From Perlabentimonas sp964490015 (lineage in GTDB: Bacteria > Bacteroidota > Bacteroidia > Bacteroidales > Tenuifilaceae): DNA of 64,000 bases. Every line of letters begins with the position of its first letter. The first letter of the stretch is position 1. The position numbers and the translations under genes are program-made. The notes under the pieces are model-generated. The model made no database searches. It was not told the DNA's origin and saw only the letters and a program-made list of their open reading frames with translations. This document shows positions 27,451 to 36,302 of the stretch, one piece after another. The stretch lies in the NCBI GenBank assembly GCA_964490015.1, contig CAZBBA010000002.1, forward strand, positions 39,200 to 103,199, given 5' to 3'.

Positions 27451-29880
27451 ATGAAAGCCAACTTTAAGAAAATCGTCCCGCATCTGGTAGCCATTATTAC
27501 CTTTTTGATTGCCACAAACCTTTACTTTTTTCCAGCTTTGCAGGGGAAAGGAATATCGCAGCACGATATTATTCAGTTCAAAGGATCGGCCCAAGAGGTA
27601 ATTGAGCACAGGGAACAGTTTGGGGAAGAACCCCTTTGGACAAACTCCATGTTCGGCGGAATGCCCGCATACTTAATTTCTACAAAATTCAACGGGAATC
27701 TTCTTGAAACTGTTGACAACCTTACAAAACTAGTAAAACGTCCTGGAGGATATATCTTCTTAACCCTTGTTGGTTTCTATATTCTCTTACTTTCGCTTGG
27801 AGTAAGCCCATGGCTAAGCATTGTGGGAGCATTTGCTTACGCATTCTCATCGTACTTTTTCATTATTATTGAAGCCGGGCACAATGCCAAAATACACGCT
27901 ATAGCTTATGTAGCACCAATGTTAGCGGGTGTTTTCCTGGCCTTTAAAGGAAAGTATCTGGGAGGATTTACGCTGTTTGCCCTTTTTCTTGGGCTAAACC
28001 TTAAGGCTGGCCACGTTCAAATCACCTACTATGCAGCATTTATTGGCGCTGCAATAGCCATTGCCTACTTAGTTGATGCAATAAAGCAAAAAGAATACGC
28101 AAAATACGGCAAAGCAGTTGGCATACTAGTAATCGCGGCTTTGCTAGCAGCGGGAGCAAACTTCTCGAGGTTATACTTCACCTACGAGTCGGGCAAATAC
28201 TCCATTCGGGGAGCCACTGAACTATCAACCCGCGAAGATGATAGAACCTCAGGGCTTGACAAGGAATATGCAACTGCATGGAGTTACGGAATTGCTGAAA
28301 CATTCAACTTACTTATCCCAAACCTAATGGGAGGAGCATCAGCCAGCGATTTCGGAACCAATTCCAATATTTACGAGTTCTTAACTCAAAACAGAGTTCC
28401 GCCTGCACAAGCGCGAGCTATTGTACAACAACTTCCCGGATACTGGGGTCCACAACCGGTAACCTCAGGCCCGGTATATATTGGAGCAATTGTGGTGTTT
28501 CTTTTTGTTTTGGGGCTATTCTTTTTGCGTGGAAATCTTAGATGGGCATTACTTGGCGTTACCCTTCTCAGCATTATGTTGGCGTGGGGACGAAATTTTA
28601 TGCCGCTCACCGATCTGTTCCTTCACTATTTCCCTGGATACAACAAGTTCCGAACGGTTTCCATGATCCTCTTTATTGCCGAGTTCACGATGCCTCTTAT
28701 TGCAATTCTTGGGCTAAAAGAACTTTTCGAAGGTAAGATTTCAAAGGAGAAATTCATGCAAGGCTTGAAATGGGCTGCGGGGATTACTGGAGGAATTTGC
28801 CTTTTCTTTGTGGTTTTTGGAGGAGCACTTTTCAGCTTCGAAGCCGATGTTGATCAGCATTACATTGCCTCGGGTTACCCAGCAGAAATGTTCGAAGCCA
28901 TTCGACTCGACAGGCAATCCATGCTTAGGGCCGATGCCATTCGCTCGCTGGTTTTTATTTTGCTATCAGCCGGCGCAATTTACGTGTATCAAATCAAAAA
29001 AATAAAATTGGTTCCTACCATTGCAATCCTTGGTGTACTAATTCTTGCCGATATGTGGACAGTGAATCGCCGTTACCTTAACAGCGACAACTTTGTTCCC
29101 CAGTCGAAGGCCGAAATGCCTTTCACCCCCACAAATGCCGACAGACAAATTCTTTCGGATCCAACGCCATACTTCCGAGTTTATAACCGAACAGTTAGCA
29201 CCTTTAATGATGCCAGCACTTCATTCTACCACAAATCGATAGGTGGATACCATGGAGCGAAACTCCGAAGATATCAGGAGCTAATTGATTACCATATCAC
29301 GCAGGGCAACCTGAATGTGATAAACATGCTGAACACGCGATACGTGATAGATGCCGGCGAGCAGGGCCCCGTAGCCCTTTTTAATCGGGGAGCATTGGGG
29401 AATGTTTGGTTTGTAGACACCATTCAACTTGTGGATAACGCCGATCAGGAAATTGCAGCCCTTAACTCATTCAATCCATCAACAACAGCAATTGTCGATA
29501 AACGATTTGCTGCTAGTGTACAAAACTACTACCCAATACCTGCTGATAGCGATACCATCATGCTGGTTGACTATAGAGCCAATAGGCTAACCTACAGCTA
29601 CAACCTCAAAAATGATCGATTTGCAGTGTTCTCCGAAATCCATTACCCCGTAGGATGGGTTGTTACCATCGATGGGCAGGAGTTAGAGCACATTAGGGTT
29701 AACTATCTGCTTAGGGGTGCTATGCTCCCTGCTGGGAAGCACGAGGTTGTATTCGAGTTTAGGCCCAAAATGTTTAACACAGGTTTTGCTGTGGATCTGG
29801 TTTCATCGCTACTTATTATTCTAATTGCTTTGGGTTGGGCTGGTTTTGGTGTGTACAAAAATTGGAATACGGAAAATTAA
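27451..29880 (+). CDS. YfhO family multi-pass membrane protein
   Basis: The 809-residue protein has about a dozen hydrophobic helices in the first 540 residues, with the GMPAYL and HNAKIHAIAYVAPML segments typical of the Bacteroidota YfhO group, and a soluble C-terminal domain (residues about 550-780) before a last membrane helix. YfhO proteins are GT-C-like and are thought to move sugars to envelope polymers (in Gram-positives, to lipoteichoic acid); the role in Bacteroidota is not established. The gene precedes ftsX by 50 bp. Confidence 0.8.
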   Translation: MKANFKKIVPHLVAIITFLIATNLYFFPALQGKGISQHDIIQFKGSAQEVIEHREQFGEEPLWTNSMFGGMPAYLISTKFNGNLLETVDNLTKLVKRPGGYIFLTLVGFYILLLSLGVSPWLSIVGAFAYAFSSYFFIIIEAGHNAKIHAIAYVAPMLAGVFLAFKGKYLGGFTLFALFLGLNLKAGHVQITYYAAFIGAAIAIAYLVDAIKQKEYAKYGKAVGILVIAALLAAGANFSRLYFTYESGKYSIRGATELSTREDDRTSGLDKEYATAWSYGIAETFNLLIPNLMGGASASDFGTNSNIYEFLTQNRVPPAQARAIVQQLPGYWGPQPVTSGPVYIGAIVVFLFVLGLFFLRGNLRWALLGVTLLSIMLAWGRNFMPLTDLFLHYFPGYNKFRTVSMILFIAEFTMPLIAILGLKELFEGKISKEKFMQGLKWAAGITGGICLFFVVFGGALFSFEADVDQHYIASGYPAEMFEAIRLDRQSMLRADAIRSLVFILLSAGAIYVYQIKKIKLVPTIAILGVLILADMWTVNRRYLNSDNFVPQSKAEMPFTPTNADRQILSDPTPYFRVYNRTVSTFNDASTSFYHKSIGGYHGAKLRRYQELIDYHITQGNLNVINMLNTRYVIDAGEQGPVALFNRGALGNVWFVDTIQLVDNADQEIAALNSFNPSTTAIVDKRFAASVQNYYPIPADSDTIMLVDYRANRLTYSYNLKNDRFAVFSEIHYPVGWVVTIDGQELEHIRVNYLLRGAMLPAGKHEVVFEFRPKMFNTGFAVDLVSSLLIILIALGWAGFGVYKNWNTEN

Positions 29881-29914
29881 CAACCGTAGTTGCATCATTT
29901 TTCGATTGTTAAGC

Positions 29915-29922
29915 TAACTTTG
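29915..29922 (+). promoter_or_regulatory. -7 promoter box of ftsX
   Basis: TAACTTTG matches TAnnTTTG. Only 8 bases separate it from the ftsX ATG at 29931, so the leader would be about 5 bases. A TTG lies 22 bp upstream (29890-29892). Confidence 0.5.
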
Positions 29923-29930
29923 CACCCACT

Positions 29931-30806
29931 ATGAAAGCCAAAAAAACAGGTTCAAACTGGCGACTGAGAAGTTCTTACCTCTCGTCAATTATCAGCAACT
30001 CTCTGGTTTTGTTTATGCTGGGCATTTTAATGCTTTTGCTCTTCAATGCCAAAAGGCTGTCGGATTACGTTAAAGAAAACATAGGATTCTCCGTTATACT
30101 TCACGATGATGTGAGAGAAGTGGATGCCAATTTCCTACGGAAAACTCTCGATGCATCGCCTTACGTTAGGGTAACTGAATACATCTCAAAAGAGATTGCT
30201 GCTAAGGAACTTCAGCAGGAATTGGGAGAGGACTTTATTGGATTCCTAGGATACAACCCCCTATCCTCGTCCATCGAAGTGCGTCTAAAGGCGAATTACG
30301 CCAATCCCGATAGCATCCGCAAGATTGAAGACGAGCTGATGGCATACCGACCAGTAAAAGAGGTGTTTTACCAGAAATCGCTGGTAAATCTGGTAAACGA
30401 AAACGTGCAAAAAATTGGTGCCATACTACTAATCTTTAGTGGGCTGATGCTATTCGTTGCAGTAGTACTTATCAACAATACCATAAGGCTCTCGGTTTAC
30501 TCCAAGCGGTTTATTATCAACACCATGAAATTGGTTGGCGCAACTTGGGGTTTTATTCGAAAGCCGTTTCTGGTTAAAGGAATGTTGCATGGATTTTACG
30601 CATCGCTCCTTGCCTTGGGTTTACTTAGCGGTGTGGTATATGTAATACAAAACGAGTTTTACGAGGTGATAAACTTTAGGCAACTTGAACTGCTTTCGGC
30701 CATCTTTGGGCTAGTAATCGTTTTAGGTGTAATCATAAATCTGATATCAACATCGATGGCTGTTAGCAAGTATTTAAAGCTAAGAGCTGACGAGCTTTAC
30801 TACTAA
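29931..30806 (+). CDS. ftsX: Cell division protein FtsX
   Basis: The 291-residue protein has an N-terminal cytoplasmic tail, one membrane helix near 25-42, a periplasmic domain to about 165, and three further helices at about 168-190, 220-240 and 255-275. This is the FtsX layout. FtsX with the ATPase FtsE controls cell-wall hydrolases at division. FtsE is not in the window. It heads a tight cluster with DUF3098, uppP and truB (gaps 20, 21 and 9 bp). Confidence 0.88.
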   Translation: MKAKKTGSNWRLRSSYLSSIISNSLVLFMLGILMLLLFNAKRLSDYVKENIGFSVILHDDVREVDANFLRKTLDASPYVRVTEYISKEIAAKELQQELGEDFIGFLGYNPLSSSIEVRLKANYANPDSIRKIEDELMAYRPVKEVFYQKSLVNLVNENVQKIGAILLIFSGLMLFVAVVLINNTIRLSVYSKRFIINTMKLVGATWGFIRKPFLVKGMLHGFYASLLALGLLSGVVYVIQNEFYEVINFRQLELLSAIFGLVIVLGVIINLISTSMAVSKYLKLRADELYY

Positions 30807-30826
30807 ACTAATAATCTTACAATAGT

Positions 30827-31096
30827 ATGTCGAAAAAGCAACCCAAACAGCAAGAAAAAGATGTTACAAACCTTTTCCCCCTGGGAAAGGAGAACTTTAA
30901 GTTGATGATAATTGGCTTGGGAATAATTGTGTTTGGCTTTGTTCTAATGATTGGCGGAGGCTCCGACGATCCCAATGTATTCAACGAGAGCATCTTTAGC
31001 TTTAGGCGAATCACCCTCGCCCCCATTATTGTACTTTTTGGCTTTATCTTCCAGATTTATGCCATTATGAAGAAGCCCAAGGCGGATCAAGAGTAA
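30827..31096 (+). CDS. DUF3098 family membrane protein
   Basis: This 89-residue protein has a basic N-terminal tail and two membrane helices (about residues 25-45 and 60-82) separated by a short loop starting GGGSDDPN. It matches the small DUF3098 family known from Bacteroidota and usually found between ftsX and uppP, as here. Function is unknown; the setting suggests a role in the envelope. Confidence 0.8.
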   Translation: MSKKQPKQQEKDVTNLFPLGKENFKLMIIGLGIIVFGFVLMIGGGSDDPNVFNESIFSFRRITLAPIIVLFGFIFQIYAIMKKPKADQE

Positions 31097-31117
31097 CAAT
31101 TTTCAAATTACCTAGAA

Positions 31118-31909
31118 ATGGAAACTTTACATGCCCTAATCCTTGGAATTATTCAAGGGTTAACAGAGTTTTTGCCCGTTAGCAGTTCAGGACATCTCGA
31201 GATAGGCAAGGTACTTCTTGGCGTTGAGATTGAGGAAAGCCTCTCGTTCTCAGTTGCAGTTCACGGGGCAACCGTGCTAAGCACAATTGTTGTATTTCGT
31301 AATGATATTCTGGATCTGATCAATGGTCTATTGAAGTTCAAATGGAATGAGGAAACCCGTTTTGTGGCGCTAATTCTCTTCTCCATGATACCAGTGGGGA
31401 TTGTAGGAGCATTTTTTAAAGATAGCGTGGAGGGTTTGTTCACTGGAAACCTTTTGCTAGTTGGGCTTATGCTACTAGTAACCGCCACTCTGCTTGGGTT
31501 TTCGATGGCGATAAAGCGTTCTCGGGAAACGAACATAAACTTTTCTGATGCGCTTATTATTGGAATAGCGCAGGCTGTTGCCGTGCTTCCCGGGATTTCA
31601 CGTTCGGGAGCCACCATTGCTACGGGGCTAATGCTTGGCAAAAGGCGCAATGAGGTTGCCCGATTCTCGTTTCTGATGGTATTAATTCCAATACTCGGAG
31701 CAAACTTTTTGGACTTAATTTCTGGCGATTTCTCATCGGAAGCAGGTGCTGGCACAACGGCATTAGTGGTTGGTTTTATTTCGGCCTTTATTGTAGGTTT
31801 TTTGGCCTGCAAGTGGATGGTATCGCTTATAAAAAAGAAAAAACTTACAGGGTTTGCCATATACTGCGCTGTGGTTGGAGTAGTGTCCATCCTATCGTAT
31901 ATTCTTTAA
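31118..31909 (+). CDS. uppP: Undecaprenyl-diphosphatase (BacA type)
   Basis: The 263-residue integral membrane enzyme recycles undecaprenyl diphosphate to the monophosphate carrier for peptidoglycan and other glycans. The two active-site regions are present: GLTEFLPVSSSGHLE near residues 13-27 and PGISRSGATIATG near 155-170. Hydrophobic helices fill the rest. Loss of this enzyme class usually raises bacitracin sensitivity. It sits in the ftsX-truB cluster. Confidence 0.95.
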   Translation: METLHALILGIIQGLTEFLPVSSSGHLEIGKVLLGVEIEESLSFSVAVHGATVLSTIVVFRNDILDLINGLLKFKWNEETRFVALILFSMIPVGIVGAFFKDSVEGLFTGNLLLVGLMLLVTATLLGFSMAIKRSRETNINFSDALIIGIAQAVAVLPGISRSGATIATGLMLGKRRNEVARFSFLMVLIPILGANFLDLISGDFSSEAGAGTTALVVGFISAFIVGFLACKWMVSLIKKKKLTGFAIYCAVVGVVSILSYIL

Positions 31910-31918
31910 CAACATACA

Positions 31919-32626
31919 ATGAAGTATACTTTTAACAGGGAAACTGATTGGAGAGAAGGAGTGGTATTGCTATTTGACAAGCCCTTGGAGTGGACTTCAT
32001 TCAATCTGGTTAGCAAGGTACGCTCGTTGCTTTACCATCGCTTAGGGTACAAAAAGATTAAGGTTGGGCATGCTGGAACCCTCGATCCGTTAGCTACAGG
32101 TTTGCTAATTGTTTGTGTTGGTAGGGCAACAAAAATGGTTCCCCAGCTTCAGGATCGTGAGAAGGAGTACATTGCCACCTTTGAGTTGGGTTCAACTACC
32201 CCATCGTTCGACCTAGAAACGCAGATCGACAACCACTACCCCACCGAACATATCACCAAGAAGGTTATAGAGCAGGTGATACAAGGATTCGAAGGACCAC
32301 AAATGCAAATACCCCCACTTTTCTCGGCCAAAATGGTAAATGGTGGCCGAGCCTACAAGCTGGCCAGACGGGGAGTTGACATGCAGCTGGAACCTTCGCC
32401 CATTGTGATTTATGAAATGAAACTTATCGACATCTCGATGCCCCGAGTTACAGTATTTGTGAAATGTAGCAAGGGGACATACATCAGGTCGTTGGCTCGC
32501 GACTTTGGAAATAAACTGCGCTCAGGTGCCCATCTGGTGGAACTTCGACGCACTGCCATAGGCACATTATCGGTTAACGACGCCATGGGTTTAGAAGAAT
32601 TCGAAAAAATTATTTCCGAAATGTAA
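31919..32626 (+). CDS. truB: tRNA pseudouridine(55) synthase
   Basis: The 235-residue enzyme makes pseudouridine 55 in the T loop of tRNAs. The catalytic Asp is D56 in GHAGTLDPLATG, and the KEYIATFELG, SAKMVNGGRAYKLAR and CSKGTYIRSLARD motifs follow in the usual order. It is the short bacterial form without a large C-terminal PUA extension. It begins 9 bp after uppP. Confidence 0.95.
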   Translation: MKYTFNRETDWREGVVLLFDKPLEWTSFNLVSKVRSLLYHRLGYKKIKVGHAGTLDPLATGLLIVCVGRATKMVPQLQDREKEYIATFELGSTTPSFDLETQIDNHYPTEHITKKVIEQVIQGFEGPQMQIPPLFSAKMVNGGRAYKLARRGVDMQLEPSPIVIYEMKLIDISMPRVTVFVKCSKGTYIRSLARDFGNKLRSGAHLVELRRTAIGTLSVNDAMGLEEFEKIISEM

Positions 32627-32755
32627 CCAACTGCACTTTCGCCCGTATAAGGTGCACAGTGCCCGTAACAGCCCGATTTTCCTAGATATTCCTAGTAATC
32701 AATGTAATTTCAAAAAAAAAATTTGGTTACATGAACCAAAACGTATAATCGTAGT

Positions 32756-32763
32756 TACCTTTG
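32756..32763 (+). promoter_or_regulatory. -7 promoter box of queA
   Basis: TACCTTTG is a full match to TAnnTTTG, 26 bases before the ATG at 32790. It places the earlier in-frame ATG at 32652 upstream of the transcript. Confidence 0.55.
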
Positions 32764-32789
32764 CAAACTCCAATATAAATTCTTTTTCG

Positions 32790-33839
32790 ATGAAGTTATC
32801 CCAGTACAAGTTTAATTTACCACCAGATCTTATAGCAAAATTTCCTTCCGAGAATCGCGATGAATCACGCCTAATGGTATTGGATCGGAAAACCAAAAAG
32901 ATTGAACACAAAGTATTTAAAGATATCATTAACTACTTTGATGATGGCGATGTGATGGTTTTTAACAACACCAAGGTGTTTCCAGCTCGATTATACGGCA
33001 ACAAGGAGAAAACAGGGGCAGAGATTGAAGTTTTTTTGCTTAGAGAACTCAACAAGGAGCAGCGCCTCTGGGATGTTCTTGTTGATCCAGCTCGAAAAAT
33101 CCGAATTGGCAATAAATTGTATTTTGGTGATGATGATGTGCTTGTTGCCGAAGTAATAGACAACACTACAAGCCGTGGTAGAACCCTTCGTTTCCTTTTT
33201 GATGGCTCCTACGATGATTTTAAGAGCACACTTTACCGCTTGGGCGAAACCCCGCTACCCAAGTTTATTAGACGCGAGGTAACTCCCGAGGACAAAGAGC
33301 GCTACCAAACAATTTTTGCCAAGCACGAGGGTGCTGTGGCTGCCCCAACAGCTGGTCTTCACTTTAGTCGTGAGTTGTTAAAAAGGATGGAGATCAGGGG
33401 CATCGATTTTGCAGAGATAACTCTTCATGTGGGTCTTGGCAACTTCCGTAGTGTTGATGTTGAGGATTTGACCAAGCATAAGATGGACTCGGAACAAATC
33501 AACATCCCCGACGATGCGGTAAGGATTGTGAATGCGGCAAAGGAAAACCGCCGAAGGGTGTGTGCAGTTGGAACAACCGTTCTGAGAACTCTGGAAAGTT
33601 CCGTTTCGACCGATGGGTATCTAAAGCCCTTTTCGGGGTGGACCAATAAGTTCATCTTTCCGCCCTACGATTTTAGCGTACCCGATGCGATGGTGACCAA
33701 CTTCCACCTGCCTCTCTCAACACTACTTATGATGGTTTCGGCTTTTGCTGGCTATGATTTCCTGTTCGATGCCTACAAGTTAGCCATATCGGAAAAGTAC
33801 AGGTTTGGCACCTACGGCGATGCAATGTTGATAATATAA
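32790..33839 (+). CDS. queA: S-adenosylmethionine:tRNA ribosyltransferase-isomerase
   Basis: The 349-residue enzyme transfers and isomerises the ribosyl part of SAM to make epoxyqueuosine in tRNA. Typical segments are MKLSQYKFNLPPDLIA at the start, the RESRLMVL-like DESRLMVL, NNTKVFPARL, GAVAAPTAGLHF and FHLPLSTLLMMVSAFAG. I chose the ATG at 32790 because it gives the family N-terminus and follows a promoter; the in-frame ATG at 32652 would add 46 unrelated residues. A bidirectional terminator follows. Confidence 0.93.
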   Translation: MKLSQYKFNLPPDLIAKFPSENRDESRLMVLDRKTKKIEHKVFKDIINYFDDGDVMVFNNTKVFPARLYGNKEKTGAEIEVFLLRELNKEQRLWDVLVDPARKIRIGNKLYFGDDDVLVAEVIDNTTSRGRTLRFLFDGSYDDFKSTLYRLGETPLPKFIRREVTPEDKERYQTIFAKHEGAVAAPTAGLHFSRELLKRMEIRGIDFAEITLHVGLGNFRSVDVEDLTKHKMDSEQINIPDDAVRIVNAAKENRRRVCAVGTTVLRTLESSVSTDGYLKPFSGWTNKFIFPPYDFSVPDAMVTNFHLPLSTLLMMVSAFAGYDFLFDAYKLAISEKYRFGTYGDAMLII

Positions 33840-33854
33840 AAGATACAGAAGTAG

Positions 33855-33885
33855 AAAAAAACCTGCTATTCGCAGGTTTTTTTTT
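33855..33885. terminator. Bidirectional terminator between queA and the DUF6427-like gene
   Basis: A CCTGC/GCAGG stem (33862-33866 and 33872-33876) is flanked by seven As and nine Ts, so it works on both strands for two convergent genes. Confidence 0.9.
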
Positions 33886-34876
33886 ATGGAGCAAACACTT
33901 GCACAACAACCACCAGGATCAGTAGAGTTAAGAAAAGGGCTTCACCCCAAAACCGGCTTCGAACCATTGAAAAATAGTTTGATAAAAGAAAGGAGATGGG
34001 TATCGCAATCAGATATTGAACCTCTGATGATCGAAAAAGAGGGAAAATGGTTAACAACCCGAACCATACCAAAATCCAAAGCAGAATGGTGTTGTGCTTA
34101 CGAATAATGATTTTCTGCGTTGGAAGAGAAATCATTAGAGACAATACACCTACAACCAACAGAAGTGCTAAAAACCCATAAAGTAGCATGTAAGCCAATC
34201 CACTAAAGAAAAAGGAAACATTAAGGGAACCTGTCGCGGATAATACAGCCTGCAAAACACCATCCACATCATCGAAAAAAAAATAGTTATAAAAGACAAC
34301 AAAAAACCAGGGAGCAACAAATCCAAAAAGAGTCGATAACCAGGGTCGAACTCCAACTTGATTAAGAACTACAATTGAAAAAAATAGCACTATCATCATA
34401 ACTGCTGAAGGCAGATAAAACAGTGTTGCTAGCGAGACGAGAAAACCTGCCTTAAACATTTTATCCAAAGGCCGATTGCCAATATTGGCTGAGAATAGAT
34501 TGTCGACAGCACCAACCATTAGTAGCGCAGCAAATACTGCTGGATTGAGTGTTTGTAATGGTATAAAAGCCGAGGCAAGAAGAATGTAGAACAGTGCAGG
34601 TAAATAGGTACGCTGCCGGAGCAGCATGTGGCGGGTGTTTACCTGAACAAGATAAAGACCAATAAGAGAAACCACCAGTAGTGTAATAACTTTTGAGGCA
34701 AGAAAATTATCGCCTATAACGAAAGACACCAATTTAAAAAGCGGCATTGGGTATGAGCCAAAATCAACAAAGCCAGTTCTAGCATTTAAGAGGCCTTTTA
34801 ACCACAGTAATATTCCCGAGAGCATAACGGCAACTAGTACTCGCGGGAGTGGTCTTTTAAAGAATCGTAGTAGCAT
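33884..34876 (-). CDS. DUF6427-like multi-pass membrane protein
   Basis: The 330-residue protein is almost wholly hydrophobic, with about nine or ten predicted membrane helices and short loops; the N-terminus (RFFKRPLPRVLV) is basic and cytoplasmic. It resembles the Bacteroidota DUF6427 membrane family; this is recalled from general layout and not verified. It starts 14 bp after purD on the same strand, so the two are likely co-transcribed. Its stop codon lies at the edge of the shared terminator. Function unknown. Confidence 0.7.
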   Translation of the reverse strand: MLLRFFKRPLPRVLVAVMLSGILLWLKGLLNARTGFVDFGSYPMPLFKLVSFVIGDNFLASKVITLLVVSLIGLYLVQVNTRHMLLRQRTYLPALFYILLASAFIPLQTLNPAVFAALLMVGAVDNLFSANIGNRPLDKMFKAGFLVSLATLFYLPSAVMMIVLFFSIVVLNQVGVRPWLSTLFGFVAPWFFVVFYNYFFFDDVDGVLQAVLSATGSLNVSFFFSGLAYMLLYGFLALLLVVGVLSLMISLPTQKIIIRKHNTILLWILVWFGLLTIFPLFRSSEVQYLIAIPISFLLSNYFSMVRSRFWGEALFLTLLILVVVVQVFAP

Positions 34877-34890
34877 ATAGAACTTGCTGG

Positions 34891-36174
34891 CTAGAAATAA
34901 TTAATCAAATCCTTACCAATATCGTTTCTACAGTATTTCCCCTCAAAATCGATCGAATTCACCAATCCATAGGAAATATCAAGAGCCGATGATATAGTTG
35001 ACGCTGTTCCCACACAGGCAAATACTCTACCTCCAGCAGTTACCAACTCATTATCACAATTAATACTTGTACCGGCATGAAAAACAATTCCTTCGGTGAT
35101 GCTCTGCAATCCATTCACCACCTTTCCTTTCTGGTATTCACCAGGGTAGCCAGCCGAAACCATTATAACAGCAGTGGTTGTATGGGGATGAAATTCTACG
35201 TTTGTATCAGCAAGATTCCCTGTTGAAGCCTTTATGAGCAACTCAAGGAAATCGGTTTTAAGACGAGGGAGAACCACTTGGGTTTCGGGATCGCCCATGC
35301 GGGCATTATACTCAATTACAAAAGGATTTCCATCTACATTCATTAGGCCAACAAAAATAAACCCTACATAGGGAATTCCCTCAATATGCAACCCCTCTAT
35401 AGTCGGCTTCACAATGTTTTCCTCAACCTTAGCCATAAATTCAGCATTGGCAAACGGAACGGGCGAAACGGCTCCCATACCACCTGTATTTGGCCCAGTA
35501 TCGCCCTCTCCAATTCGCTTATAATCCTTGGCCTCAGGAAGAATAACGTAGTTTTTACCATCGGTGAGAACAAATACCGAAAGTTCAATGCCGCTCAAAA
35601 ACTCCTCTATTACTACCGTTTTTCCGGCATCACCAAATTCACCATCAAAAAATTGATTTAGGCTTTGCTCGGCTTCGGAAAGTTCGTTGCAGATAACAAC
35701 GCCTTTACCTGCAGCAAGGCCATCGGCTTTGAGCACATAGGGCGATTTAAGGGTTTTAAGAAACAGTAGTGCATCGTCCTTCTGGTTCACATTAAAACTC
35801 TTATAGTTTGCCGTTGGGATACCATGACGAGTCATAAACCCTTTTGAAAAATCCTTGCTCCCCTCAAGCATTGCACCGGCTCTAGTTGGCCCAATTACGG
35901 GAATACATTTAAGATCATCATCGTGCAGAAAAAAATCGTGTATTCCCTTAACCAATGGATCCTCGGGGCCAACCACAACCAGTTTCACGTCGTTTGACAA
36001 GACAACCTCTTTTACTTTTTGGAAATCGGTTGGATTGATAGCAATATTTGTCCCAAACTCAATGGTTCCAGGATTTCCAGGCGCAATAAAAAGATTCGTA
36101 AGAAGTGGACTCTGGTGTAGTTTCCATGCAAAAGCGCTCTCTCTGCCTCCTGAGCCTAACAGTAGTACATTCAT
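34891..36174 (-). CDS. purD: Phosphoribosylamine--glycine ligase (GAR synthetase)
   Basis: The 427-residue ATP-grasp enzyme makes glycinamide ribonucleotide, the second step of purine synthesis. It begins MNVLLLGSGGRESAFAWKL, which is the family start, and has VVGPEDPLV, the ATP-grasp YVLKADGLAAGKGVVI, and the EYNARMGDPETQVVLPRL metal and substrate motif. I start it at 36174; an upstream in-frame ATG at 36228 adds 18 residues not usual for the family. The DUF6427-like gene follows after 14 bp. Confidence 0.95.
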   Translation of the reverse strand: MNVLLLGSGGRESAFAWKLHQSPLLTNLFIAPGNPGTIEFGTNIAINPTDFQKVKEVVLSNDVKLVVVGPEDPLVKGIHDFFLHDDDLKCIPVIGPTRAGAMLEGSKDFSKGFMTRHGIPTANYKSFNVNQKDDALLFLKTLKSPYVLKADGLAAGKGVVICNELSEAEQSLNQFFDGEFGDAGKTVVIEEFLSGIELSVFVLTDGKNYVILPEAKDYKRIGEGDTGPNTGGMGAVSPVPFANAEFMAKVEENIVKPTIEGLHIEGIPYVGFIFVGLMNVDGNPFVIEYNARMGDPETQVVLPRLKTDFLELLIKASTGNLADTNVEFHPHTTTAVIMVSAGYPGEYQKGKVVNGLQSITEGIVFHAGTSINCDNELVTAGGRVFACVGTASTISSALDISYGLVNSIDFEGKYCRNDIGKDLINYF

Positions 36175-36258
36175 ATTGTGAGGGGTGATTTGTAGCGGTA
36201 AAAATAGAGCAATAGTTTCAAACGCCAAAGCGAACGGCCAATGTATTGACCAATAAAT

Positions 36259-36287
36259 GCAGAAGCCCCTATTAACGGGGCTTCTGC
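36259..36287 (-). terminator. Hairpin terminator of the giant type IX gene
   Basis: A perfect 11-bp stem (GCAGAAGCCCC at 36259-36269 and its complement at 36277-36287) with a 7-base loop lies 16 bp after the giant gene's stop. The T tract on the minus strand is short. Confidence 0.75.
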
Positions 36288-36302
36288 TATATAAAAAAAC
36301 TA